Source: Scalindua sp964584595 (lineage in GTDB: Bacteria > Planctomycetota > Brocadiia > Brocadiales > Scalinduaceae). From it: 64,000 bases of DNA. The stretch is from contig CAZPAM010000003.1 of the NCBI GenBank assembly GCA_964584595.1, positions 1 to 64,000 on the forward strand, in the 5' to 3' direction. The notes below the pieces were generated by a model. That model did not search any database and was not told where the DNA came from. It saw only the letters and a list, made by a program, of their open reading frames with translations. The translations under genes were made by a program, and so were the position numbers. Every line of letters begins with the position of its first letter. Position 1 is the stretch's first letter. Of this stretch, positions 25,560-32,960 are shown one piece after another.

Positions 25560-26219
25560 TCATTTTATTACCTCATCGGCATATTTCTTTGTCTGATCAA
25601 TCAAATCAAAGTTTTCCATATCAACTTCCTTGATCTTTTCTAAGGCTTCAGCTTCTGTCTTTCCTCCACGCATATGCCTTCCCAGCAGCCTTTTTTCACA
25701 AACTCCCTTTGCCGCATTGATGTATATCTTTAAGTCAATAGTATCCTTAATCTCACACCATCCTTCCATATCAGCAAACAGATAATTTCCTTCTGTGATT
25801 ATTATCTTATGATGTGGTTCGATAGGCAGGGCATTATCAATAACATCATGGGTCTCGCGGGAATATATTGGAGCCTTCAGGTTTTCGCCCAGTTTAATCC
25901 TTTTAAGCATTAGAAGATAACCTTCTACATCAAATGTTTCCGGAGTACCCTTTACAGAGAGAAGGCCGGTGCTTTCAAGATCAGAATTCTTCCTGTGAAA
26001 GCCATCCATAGGAAATATCTGCGCCAGATCGGTCTTCGCTTTGGACGATTTGTTCGATTTGGAATTAATTAACTCTTTCAATTTGACTGCAAGAGCAGAT
26101 TTTCCTGACCCGGGACCACCTGCGATACCAACAATAAATCTATCAGAAGTATTTACGTTAATCTTTGAAAGAATAGTTTTGGAGAGATGCGATAGATTAT
26201 TTGGAAAGCTTTTATCCAT
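25560..26219 (-). CDS. P-loop nucleoside/sugar kinase of the uridine kinase-phosphoribulokinase family
   Basis: A 219-residue P-loop kinase. Walker A is GIAGGPGSGKSAL (about 31-43). The substrate-side motif MDGFHRKNSDLESTGLLSVKGTPETFD is typical of the uridine kinase/pantothenate kinase/fructose-kinase-like (FrcK, YFH7) group, followed by KAPIYSRETHDV, IIITEGNYLF and the LID residues RLLGRHMRGGK. The enzyme phosphorylates a small molecule, probably a nucleoside, sugar or vitamin, with ATP. Nearby genes give no pathway clue. The family call is firm, the substrate unknown. Confidence 0.82.
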   Translation of the reverse strand: MDKSFPNNLSHLSKTILSKINVNTSDRFIVGIAGGPGSGKSALAVKLKELINSKSNKSSKAKTDLAQIFPMDGFHRKNSDLESTGLLSVKGTPETFDVEGYLLMLKRIKLGENLKAPIYSRETHDVIDNALPIEPHHKIIITEGNYLFADMEGWCEIKDTIDLKIYINAAKGVCEKRLLGRHMRGGKTEAEALEKIKEVDMENFDLIDQTKKYADEVIK

Positions 26220-26234
26220 TTAAAGGTGCCAAAT

Positions 26235-26263
26235 AAGTGACTAAAGTGAACTAAAGATCAAAG
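26235..26263. repeat. Inverted copy of the CACTTTAGTCACTT dispersed element
   Basis: The reverse complement of this stretch reads GGCACTTTGATCTTTAG and then the CACTTTAGTCACTT core, matching 24371-24399. It lies in the gap between the kinase and the permease genes. Confidence 0.7.
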
Positions 26264-26305
26264 TGCCTAAAACTTTAAGTCCAAATGGACTAAACAGTAG
26301 ATGTC

Positions 26306-26340
26306 TTTTTCCTCTGCGTACTCAGCGTCTTTGCGGTGAA
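26306..26340. repeat. CTCTGCGTACTCAGCGTCTT-type dispersed repeat
   Basis: The stretch TCTGCGTACTCAGCGTCTTT then GCGGTGAA overlaps the 3' end of the permease gene and recurs as CTCTGCGTTCTTAGCGCCTC then TGCGGTGAA at about 27231-27260. Degenerate inverted versions occur at about 21653-21710 and 23512-23540. The pattern (CACCGCAGAGACGC...) is familiar from intergenic regions of many environmental bacteria. Confidence 0.65.
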
Positions 26341-27065
26341 TCTGGTTTTTCTTCTTTTTTTGTAAAGTTCGACCTGACCATATACAGAAAGAAGGCTGAT
26401 GAAATACCCGCTGCACCGAATACCATACACATTACCATGATCTGGTATCTTGCGGCTATGAACGGAGATACTCCGGACAGAATCTGGCCTGTCATCATTC
26501 CGGGCAGGGAAACCAGTCCTACTGCCAGCAGGGAGTTTGTAATAGGGATAAGAGAAGTGCGAAGTGCAATAATACGTGCCTGTTCATATGGAACGTCCCT
26601 GTCAATTTCTGCCTCTAACCTTTCTACTGCAAGGCTGACACTATTCATTGCATTAGCGAAGATCATGCCTGCAAGGGGGATGACATAACTTGGCAGATAC
26701 CATGGGCTCAGGTTAAGGACACCCTGCGTTATCAGTAATAAGATTAAGCCTCCGCCCAGTGAGATAGAACAAAATGATTTCAGGTATAATTCCCTTCGAG
26801 GGATTTTCTTTGTATGCAAGGCAATCCAGCTTGATACAAAAAGCATAACAGCCAGGACACCAATAATGATCAGGGAGCTGTCAGATTTAAAGATAAATAC
26901 CAGAAAATATCCTATCAGCAGAAGCTGGATAAGCATCCGGGCAAGGGCGTAAATTGACCTTTTGTAACCAATGCCCCATCTCCAGACAATTACAACAACA
27001 ACGATAGCCGGGATGAAGGCCAATATTAAATTTGTAAAAGGTATTGTCTGAATTGAATTATTCAA
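26322..27065 (-). CDS. UPF0014 / FetB-family permease
   Basis: A 247-residue inner-membrane protein with about seven hydrophobic segments, of the FetB/YbbM family. The hallmark ALARMLIQLLLIGYFLVFIF lies near residues 40-60, with IPLAGMIFANAMNSVSLAVE and SLPGMMTGQILSGVSPFIAA further on. In E. coli FetB works with the ATPase FetA in iron export and oxidative-stress resistance; no fetA is present here. It starts at TTG 27065: GAGGA about 8 bases upstream supports that codon. Its 3' end runs into a dispersed repeat, which supplies the last codons (about EKPDSPQRR), suggesting the original stop was replaced by repeat insertion. Confidence 0.85.
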   Translation of the reverse strand: MNNSIQTIPFTNLILAFIPAIVVVVIVWRWGIGYKRSIYALARMLIQLLLIGYFLVFIFKSDSSLIIIGVLAVMLFVSSWIALHTKKIPRRELYLKSFCSISLGGGLILLLITQGVLNLSPWYLPSYVIPLAGMIFANAMNSVSLAVERLEAEIDRDVPYEQARIIALRTSLIPITNSLLAVGLVSLPGMMTGQILSGVSPFIAARYQIMVMCMVFGAAGISSAFFLYMVRSNFTKKEEKPDSPQRR

Positions 27066-27272
27066 TTTTCAATTCCTCACACGAAGCCACAAAGAACACA
27101 AAGAGTAAAAGCAGTTATCTTTTGTTTTATTTTTTAAATTTAGTTTTCTTGGAGTGCTCTGTGTCTCTGTGTGAAACTCGTTTTTCGTAATTCGAAATTC
27201 CTTGTTCAATATTCGTTATTCGTTTTTTTTTCTCTGCGTTCTTAGCGCCTCTGCGGTGAACATTCTTTCGCC
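27066..27272. repeat. Mosaic of dispersed intergenic repeats
   Basis: This 207-bp gap is made of several short repeat families side by side: CACGAAGCCACAAAGAACAC (about 27079), GTGCTCTGTGTCTCTGTGTG (about 27153), AATTCGAAATTCCTTGTTCA then ATATTCG (about 27188-27215, also at 25275-25305), and CTCTGCGTTCTTAGCGCCTC (about 27231). No gene is present. Confidence 0.65.
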
Positions 27273-27419
27273 TTATTTCTTGATATGCATACCCTCGCTG
27301 TTTGGACATAATTTGAAACCAAACTTTTCATAGAAAGCAGGCTCATCTGCAATCATTGAGATGTAAGAACCTTCAGGAGCCCGGTCCTCCAGGTATTTCA
27401 TGATTGCTTCCATTACAGA
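27273..27419 (-). CDS. GNAT-family acetyltransferase, C-terminal fragment cut by the assembly gap
   Basis: Read on the minus strand, the 48 codons before the TAA encode AIMKYLEDRAPEGSYISMIA followed by EPAFYEKFGFKLCPNSEGMH, the last strands of a GNAT N-acetyltransferase (the FYEKFGF motif is diagnostic). The gene enters the N block at 27420, so its 5' part is missing from the assembly. The substrate is unknown. It is not fused to the rubrerythrin fragment on the other side; the gap is of unknown length. Confidence 0.75.
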   Translation of the reverse strand, partial: SVMEAIMKYLEDRAPEGSYISMIADEPAFYEKFGFKLCPNSEGMHIKK

Positions 27420-27519
27420 NNNNNNNNNNNNNNNNNNNNNNNNNNNNNNNNNNNNNNNNNNNNNNNNNNNNNNNNNNNNNNNNNNNNNNNNNNNNNNNNN
27501 NNNNNNNNNNNNNNNNNNN
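27420..27519. other. Assembly gap of 100 N
   Basis: Exactly 100 undetermined bases, the conventional placeholder for a gap of unknown size. Two different minus-strand genes end in it, so real sequence is missing. Confidence 0.99.
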
Positions 27520-27601
27520 TATTATTTGTTTTCTCTGCCAGATCAAGGTAAAAGTGCCTGCCATCAACTTCCATCTGCAATGCGTATTTGTATATATCCA
27601 T
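27520..27601 (-). CDS. Rubrerythrin/ferritin-like protein, N-terminal fragment cut by the assembly gap
   Basis: ATG 27601 begins MDIYKYALQMEVDGRHFYLD followed by LAEKTNN, the first helix of a ferritin-like di-iron domain as in rubrerythrins (the Glu of MEVDG is a usual iron ligand). AAAGGG sits about 7 bases before the ATG. The rest lies in the N block. Such proteins reduce peroxide or store iron in anaerobes, in keeping with the two bacteriohemerythrins 4 kb away. Confidence 0.7.
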
Positions 27602-27641
27602 TTAAAACCCTTTCTTTTAAGTTTTCTTAAAAAAGACGAAT

Positions 27642-28886
27642 CTACATGTTCTCAATAATCTTTTCACCGAATCCTGAGGTTGATACCGTAGTGGCTCCTT
27701 CCATAAGCCTTTCAAGGTCATAGGTAACAGTTTTCTGCTCTATGGCCCCGGCTACTCCTTTCGTGATAAGTGCGTCAGCCTCTTTGAAGCCGATTGCGTC
27801 CAGCATCATTGCTGCCGTCAGAATCAGGGAACCGGGGTTAACCATGTTCCGGCCTGCATATTTTGGAGCAGTGCCATGTGATGCCTCAAATACAAATCTT
27901 CCCTTAGCCATGTTTGAAGAGGGTGCAAGCCCCAATCCGCCTACCTGGGCCACAACAGCATCTGAAAAATAGTCTCCATTCAGATTCGGCATTGCAAGTA
28001 TGTCATACTCTTCCGGCCTCGTCAGTACCAATTGCAGCATGGCATCCGCTATCCTGTCCTTCACAACAATCTTACCATCCGGTTGTTTTCCGGAATATTT
28101 ATCATGTAGCTCGTTTTCGGTTATTGTATAGTCTCCATACTCTTCCCTGGCAACTTCGTATCCCCAGTTCCTGAAAGCACCCTCAGTAAACTTCATTATG
28201 TTGCCTTTATGGACGAACGTTACGCTTTTCCTGTTATGTGTTACAGCATAATCCAGGGCCATCCTTACCAGCCTTTTGGTCCCTTCGATTGAGATGTTCT
28301 TGATTCCAATTCCGGAGTCATCGCTTATACTTGTATCCATTGTTGTATTGAGAAAATCTATTACCTGTTTTGCCTCTTTGCTTCCCTGCTGCCACTCAAT
28401 TCCGGAATACACATCTTCGGTATTTTCCCGAAATATCACCATATCCACTTTTTCAGGATGCCTGACAGGACTCGGAGCTCCCCGGAAGTAGCGGATGGGC
28501 CTTACACAGGCATAAAGGTCCAGAACAATTCTCAACGTAACGTTAAGAGATCTGAAGCCTTTGCCTACAGGTGTCGTCAGAGGCCCCTTCAGGGCGACAT
28601 GATAATGTTTGATCGCTTCGACTGTGTCAGACGGAATAAGCTCACCAAATTTTTCATCAGCCAGTTCACCCGCATAAACCTCATACCATGCAATCTTCTT
28701 TTTCCCTGAATATGCCTTTTCCACTGCGGCGTCAACAACCGTTCTGGTCGCGTTCATTATGTCAGGGCCGATCCCGTCTCCTATGATAAACGGTATGACG
28801 GGATTATTGGGCACCACAAGCTTTCCATCTTCAACCGTTATGGCCTCACCTTCAGTCGGAGGTGAAAACTTCTCAAATTTTATCAT
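27642..28886 (-). CDS. icd: Isocitrate dehydrogenase, NADP type
   Basis: A 414-residue enzyme oxidising isocitrate to 2-oxoglutarate and CO2. The substrate loop RSLNVTLR places Ser113 where E. coli Icd is phosphorylated, and other family motifs are IPFIIGDGIGPDI, VIFRENTEDVYSGIEW, VHKGNIMKFTEGAF and FEASHGTAPKYAGRNMVNPG. The Lys-Tyr pair in HGTAPKYAG indicates NADP rather than NAD. AAAGGG lies about 8 bases before the ATG. The start overlaps the end of the molybdopterin oxidoreductase gene by 14 bases, so the two are co-expressed. With the fumarase genes at 35.5-37 kb it represents part of the TCA cycle. Confidence 0.97.
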   Translation of the reverse strand: MIKFEKFSPPTEGEAITVEDGKLVVPNNPVIPFIIGDGIGPDIMNATRTVVDAAVEKAYSGKKKIAWYEVYAGELADEKFGELIPSDTVEAIKHYHVALKGPLTTPVGKGFRSLNVTLRIVLDLYACVRPIRYFRGAPSPVRHPEKVDMVIFRENTEDVYSGIEWQQGSKEAKQVIDFLNTTMDTSISDDSGIGIKNISIEGTKRLVRMALDYAVTHNRKSVTFVHKGNIMKFTEGAFRNWGYEVAREEYGDYTITENELHDKYSGKQPDGKIVVKDRIADAMLQLVLTRPEEYDILAMPNLNGDYFSDAVVAQVGGLGLAPSSNMAKGRFVFEASHGTAPKYAGRNMVNPGSLILTAAMMLDAIGFKEADALITKGVAGAIEQKTVTYDLERLMEGATTVSTSGFGEKIIENM

Positions 28887-30942
28887 CGTTTACCCTTTCA
28901 ATTTGTACTAGATTAGTATTGTAAGTGGACCCTCCGCCCATATCTGCCAGTCTGTCCGGCGTTGTCTGGTTGCTGTTGCAGCCGCCGGGGCTAAGGGCGT
29001 TCCACCAGATACCCTTGTTAACTGCCACACCCACTTTAACATTATCACCGACAGATGCCCAGACTTTAAATTCGCCGCGTTCATTAAACACCCTGACCAT
29101 GTCACCTGTTTTTATACTGCGTTCCTCAGCATCGCTTACGTTCAATTCCAGGGTTGGCCTCTTATCGTCATCCCTTGAATTACGAATGTTTGCGAAATTA
29201 GAATTCAGAAATGATTTTGCCGAGGGAGTAAGCAGATAGATTGGATGTTGTTTATACAATTCCGGTGAAGTTAAAGGCCCCTCCGCAACAGGTATATGAG
29301 CGGGAAGGGGGTCATAACCATCCAGTTTCATTTTCTCAGAATAAAATTCTACCTTTCCGGAAGGGGTGTGGAATTTAAGGCCATTATACGGCATATGAAA
29401 TTCATCAGGGATATTCAGGCGAATCGCACCCTCATTTCTCAAACGTTCCAGTGTTATGCCTTTTAAATATCGGTTGTCAACTCCCAGCGCCTCGTTGATT
29501 ATGTCAATGGCCGTATCATCAAAACATTTATCCCGGAAATCCATTGCCTTTGCCAGTGCATTAAATGTATCAATATTAGGCCTGCTTTCTTCCAGCGGCT
29601 CAATTACCGGTTCATTCAACTGTAGTGACAGATGGAAATATGAGTGGTGAAGGTCTGTATGTTCAAATTCAGTTGTGGCAGGCAGCACAATATCCGCATA
29701 ACGTGCAGTATCAGTAAGCAGCTGATCATGCACCACGGTAAACAAATCTTCTCTCTGCAGGCCTCCAATTACCTTTCGCTGATTAAAGAGTACGGCAGCA
29801 GGATTAGAATTGTAAACGTACAGGCCATAAACGCCGGGTTCTGAACTTAAGAGTGTCTGTCCCAATTGGTTCATATTCATTATTCGTGGGGAGTTTGTGC
29901 AGAGGTCATTTCCCTCGAGTACATCCCAGCTAATCGGAAAGGCCTCACTGGTAGGGTAGAACATTCCTCCTCCGGGATATTTCCACGCCCCTGTCAGTCC
30001 CGGAAGGGATGAGATTGTGCGTATCGTCATACCCCCGTTTGTATGATGCTGCATACCGGAACCTGCGTAAATAAACGATGGTTTGCTGTCAGCGTAGATA
30101 GCGGCAAACTTCCTGATAGTTTCTTTGTCGACGCCGGTTATATCTTCTACTCTATCCAACGGGTACTCCTGGACTCTCTCTGACAATGCGGCGAATCCCT
30201 CTGTATGATTAGTGACAAACTCACTATCATACAGCGATTCATTAATAATTACGTTCATAACACCAAGTGCCAGTGCCGTGTCGCTTCCCGGAGCAGGTTG
30301 AATGAAGAGGTCTGCCATTTCAACAGATTTAACCCTGTCAGGGTTTATGACTACATAATAAGCACCGTTTTTCTTAGCTTCCTTTATGAGCGGAATCTGA
30401 TGGACGTTAGTATAATACGGATTTGTTCCCCATGAGATTACCATTTTTGATTGCGGTATGGCTAAAGGATCAGCACCAAAGGATGCCCCTAATGTGTACT
30501 TGTAACCAATCCTTCCGCCTTTGGAACAGATGGTTCTGTCAAGCCTGGAAGCACCCAGGCGGTTAAAGAAACGCTTGCCTGTCACACTCCCATTAACCAG
30601 TCCCAATGTACCTGAACCGCTGAAAGGCAGAATGGACTCAGCGCAGTGTTTGTTTATGATGTCCTTAAACTGCGATGTGATTGTCTCTATCGCCTCATCC
30701 CAGGATATTCTCTCGAATTTACCTGCCCCTTTTCCACCAACCCTTTTAAGAGGATATAGAACTCTGTCCGGGCTGTAAACCCTTTCCGGATAGTTCATCA
30801 CTTTCTGGCATAGAAACCCTCTGGTAAGAATATGATCAGGGTCTCCTTTGACCTTAACCAGTTTACCGTCTTCTACGTACGAAATTATTCCGCATGTATC
30901 AGGGCAATCGTGTGGGCACACACTTCGTAGTTCATTTTTCAT
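28873..30942 (-). CDS. Cytoplasmic molybdopterin oxidoreductase (DMSO reductase family)
   Basis: A 689-residue molybdenum/tungsten bis-MGD enzyme. The N-terminal iron-sulfur motif is CPHDCPDTC with a fourth cysteine in RGFLCQKV, so one [4Fe-4S] cluster is expected. Then comes the MGD-binding core (ISWDEAIETI, SKMVISWGTNPYYTNVHQ, YAGSGMQHHTNGG) and the C-terminal molydopterin dinucleotide-binding domain (VSDAEERSIKTGDMVRVFNE, NQTTPDRLADMGGG). There is no twin-arginine signal, so it is cytoplasmic. The metal-ligand region reads RTICSKGGRIGYKY. It belongs to the anaerobic dehydrogenase branch without a defined substrate (formate dehydrogenase-like or thiosulfate/polysulfide reductase-like). No electron-transfer or membrane subunits are adjacent; its operon partner is isocitrate dehydrogenase. 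Confidence 0.88.
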   Translation of the reverse strand: MKNELRSVCPHDCPDTCGIISYVEDGKLVKVKGDPDHILTRGFLCQKVMNYPERVYSPDRVLYPLKRVGGKGAGKFERISWDEAIETITSQFKDIINKHCAESILPFSGSGTLGLVNGSVTGKRFFNRLGASRLDRTICSKGGRIGYKYTLGASFGADPLAIPQSKMVISWGTNPYYTNVHQIPLIKEAKKNGAYYVVINPDRVKSVEMADLFIQPAPGSDTALALGVMNVIINESLYDSEFVTNHTEGFAALSERVQEYPLDRVEDITGVDKETIRKFAAIYADSKPSFIYAGSGMQHHTNGGMTIRTISSLPGLTGAWKYPGGGMFYPTSEAFPISWDVLEGNDLCTNSPRIMNMNQLGQTLLSSEPGVYGLYVYNSNPAAVLFNQRKVIGGLQREDLFTVVHDQLLTDTARYADIVLPATTEFEHTDLHHSYFHLSLQLNEPVIEPLEESRPNIDTFNALAKAMDFRDKCFDDTAIDIINEALGVDNRYLKGITLERLRNEGAIRLNIPDEFHMPYNGLKFHTPSGKVEFYSEKMKLDGYDPLPAHIPVAEGPLTSPELYKQHPIYLLTPSAKSFLNSNFANIRNSRDDDKRPTLELNVSDAEERSIKTGDMVRVFNERGEFKVWASVGDNVKVGVAVNKGIWWNALSPGGCNSNQTTPDRLADMGGGSTYNTNLVQIERVNDDKI

Positions 30943-31041
30943 TATTATTTGACTGAATACGATAACTTTCCCTTACAGTTAATGAATACTAATCATAACA
31001 ATTCGTTGCCAACAAGTAAATAGAGCATGATTATTATTTTG

Positions 31042-31069
31042 TTGAAAATAAATCATTTTTTATGATAAT
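31042..31069 (+). promoter_or_regulatory. Sigma-70-like promoter of cysQ
   Basis: TTGAAA (31042-31047), 16 bases, then GATAAT (31064-31069) form a good sigma-70 promoter. The cysQ ATG is only 7 bases after the -10 box and has no Shine-Dalgarno sequence, so the transcript may be leaderless. Confidence 0.4.
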
Positions 31070-31075
31070 CTGACA

Positions 31076-31924
31076 ATGGGAATACAATACGAAGAACTTA
31101 TCCTTACTACTCTCCTTGCTGCAAAACGAGCGGGAGAGGCAATCCTTGATGTATACGGTTCAGACTTTACGGTAGAGCAAAAAGATGATAAATCCCCGCT
31201 GACATTAGCGGATAAAAGGTCGCACGAAATCATTGTGGATGTTTTAGAGCAGACTGTAACAGTTGATGACCGCACCGTACCCGTTTTAAGCGAAGAGGGG
31301 AGAGGTATCACATTTGATGAACGGAAGGAGTGGGAATATTTCTGGCTTGTTGACCCTCTTGACGGTACAAAGGAGTTTGTCAAACGAAACGGAGAGTTTA
31401 CCGTAAATATCGCACTCATCCGGAAGCACTCGCCGGTTCTCGGCATTGTCTATATACCGGTCAAGGATGTCTTCTACTTTGCTGCTGAAGGTTTTGGTAC
31501 ATATAAGTTAGAAAATAGCGAAAGCCTGGTTGATAACTTATCAATAAATGAATTGTTGGGTAAATCACAAAGATTACCATTAACCAATAACAGCAAGAGT
31601 TCGTTTACAGTTATTGGCAGCCGTTCTCATACATCCGAAGAATTCACAGAATTTGTAAATCTATTAAATAAGAAATATGGTGAAGTTGAATTTATAACAT
31701 CCGGTAGTTCACTGAAGCTCTGTCTTGTAGCTGAAGGAATAGCTGATGTTTATCCGAGATTTGGCCCCACAATGGAGTGGGACACCGCAGCCGGACACGC
31801 AATTGTCGAACAGGCCAAAGGGCGTGTAATTGATACACAGACCAGGGAACCGCTAATATACAACAAAAAAAACCTGTTAAACCCATTCTTCATAGTCAGC
31901 GGGAAGGATGTCCGTTTAGATTAA
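31076..31924 (+). CDS. cysQ: 3'(2'),5'-bisphosphate nucleotidase CysQ
   Basis: A 282-residue magnesium-dependent phosphatase of the inositol monophosphatase superfamily. Metal-site motifs are VLSEEGRG (Glu about 80), WLVDPLDGTKEFV (about 102-114) and WDTAAGHAIVEQA near 235. The TKEF extension after DPLDG marks the CysQ branch, which hydrolyses 3'-phosphoadenosine 5'-phosphate to AMP and recycles a by-product of sulfate activation and sulfotransferases. The M48 peptidase gene follows closely on the same strand, so these two and perhaps the potassium channel may share a transcript. The family call is strong. Confidence 0.93.
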   Translation: MGIQYEELILTTLLAAKRAGEAILDVYGSDFTVEQKDDKSPLTLADKRSHEIIVDVLEQTVTVDDRTVPVLSEEGRGITFDERKEWEYFWLVDPLDGTKEFVKRNGEFTVNIALIRKHSPVLGIVYIPVKDVFYFAAEGFGTYKLENSESLVDNLSINELLGKSQRLPLTNNSKSSFTVIGSRSHTSEEFTEFVNLLNKKYGEVEFITSGSSLKLCLVAEGIADVYPRFGPTMEWDTAAGHAIVEQAKGRVIDTQTREPLIYNKKNLLNPFFIVSGKDVRLD

Positions 31925-31942
31925 AACTGATTGATTATTCAT

Positions 31943-32944
31943 ATGTATAAACAAAAGAACAAAATTATATTATCTATTATCCTGGCAGCATTTTTATTGG
32001 TAACCGGCTGTGCCAGTACCAACACAGGCCCACCGCTTTCTAAAGATGAATTAAAGAAACTTGAAGAAGAGATTGAATTGCTGGCTACAGAAATATATAT
32101 CAATGATTCAGTCATGGTATGGAAGTGTGGATTTAATGTTCTGAGCATCATGCCGGAGGGAATATTTAAGAAGCGTGCGGTGATAGGTGCATTGTCCGTC
32201 GATAATACAGAGGAAATTGCCAGGTATTATAGGCTTCCAACAGAGGAGGGGTGTGTTGTAATCGGAATAATGGATGGTTATATAGCAGATCTGGCAGGCA
32301 TCCGGCAGGGTGATATCATAAAAGAGGTAGATGGGAAGAAGATAAAGGACAGCGGCCATGTTGATTTTAAGGCTGGCAAAACATCTACAGTTATTGTAGA
32401 AAGGGCCGGTGCAAGACTCTCTTTTAATGTAATACCGAAAGAAATGCCATACGTGCGAATTCGCCTTAAGCAGACCAGTAAGATTAATGCGTATGCAAAA
32501 TTTACGGGCATTGAATTTACGTCCGGGATGGTACACTTTGTAGAGGATGAAGATGAGCTTGCCATTATAATGGGGCATGAGTTGGCCCATCTTACCTCAA
32601 AGCACCTGCCTAAGAATATGAGTGTGGCTGCACTGTGCGGGACATTGGGCGGCCTTACAGGTCCTTTTGCGCCGTGGACAACTCAGGCCCTGTACGCACC
32701 ATACAGCAGGAAAAACGAGAGAGAGGCGGACTATATTGGACTTATCTATGCACATAATGCGGGCTATGATATTGAAAAGGGGGCAGCGCTCTGGAAGCGC
32801 TTTGCGCTAGAAATTCCCAAGAGCCGGTCAAAGAGTTTTCTTCGTAGTCATCCGGCAAGTCCCGAAAGGATATTGCGGGTTAAAAAAGTGGAAGAGTTAA
32901 TAAAATCAGGGAAGAATCCGATGGAGGATTTGATTCTCAATTAA
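31943..32944 (+). CDS. M48-family metallopeptidase lipoprotein with PDZ domain
   Basis: A 333-residue protein. I chose ATG 31943, which starts the signal peptide (MYKQKNKIILSIILAAFLL) ending in a lipobox VTGC; a TTG at 31931 would add 4 residues. After cleavage the Cys would be lipidated, placing the protein at the outer or inner membrane facing the periplasm. A PDZ-like domain (about 105-165: GYIADLAGIRQGDIIKEVDG) comes before the peptidase domain. The zinc motif is GHELAH (HExxH) near 212-217 and the third ligand Glu is in NEREADYIG near 258. It resembles LoiP/BepA-type quality-control peptidases, but with the PDZ placed N-terminally. It complements FtsH and the HtrA-like protein in envelope proteostasis. 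Confidence 0.87.
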   Translation: MYKQKNKIILSIILAAFLLVTGCASTNTGPPLSKDELKKLEEEIELLATEIYINDSVMVWKCGFNVLSIMPEGIFKKRAVIGALSVDNTEEIARYYRLPTEEGCVVIGIMDGYIADLAGIRQGDIIKEVDGKKIKDSGHVDFKAGKTSTVIVERAGARLSFNVIPKEMPYVRIRLKQTSKINAYAKFTGIEFTSGMVHFVEDEDELAIIMGHELAHLTSKHLPKNMSVAALCGTLGGLTGPFAPWTTQALYAPYSRKNEREADYIGLIYAHNAGYDIEKGAALWKRFALEIPKSRSKSFLRSHPASPERILRVKKVEELIKSGKNPMEDLILN

Positions 32945-32960
32945 TTAACAGGAAGATATT

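Noticed and set aside
27373..27601. Open frames running through the N block, suggesting a rubrerythrin-acetyltransferase fusion
   Set aside because: The frames are open only because N codons are unread. The two flanks belong to different families and the gap size is unknown.
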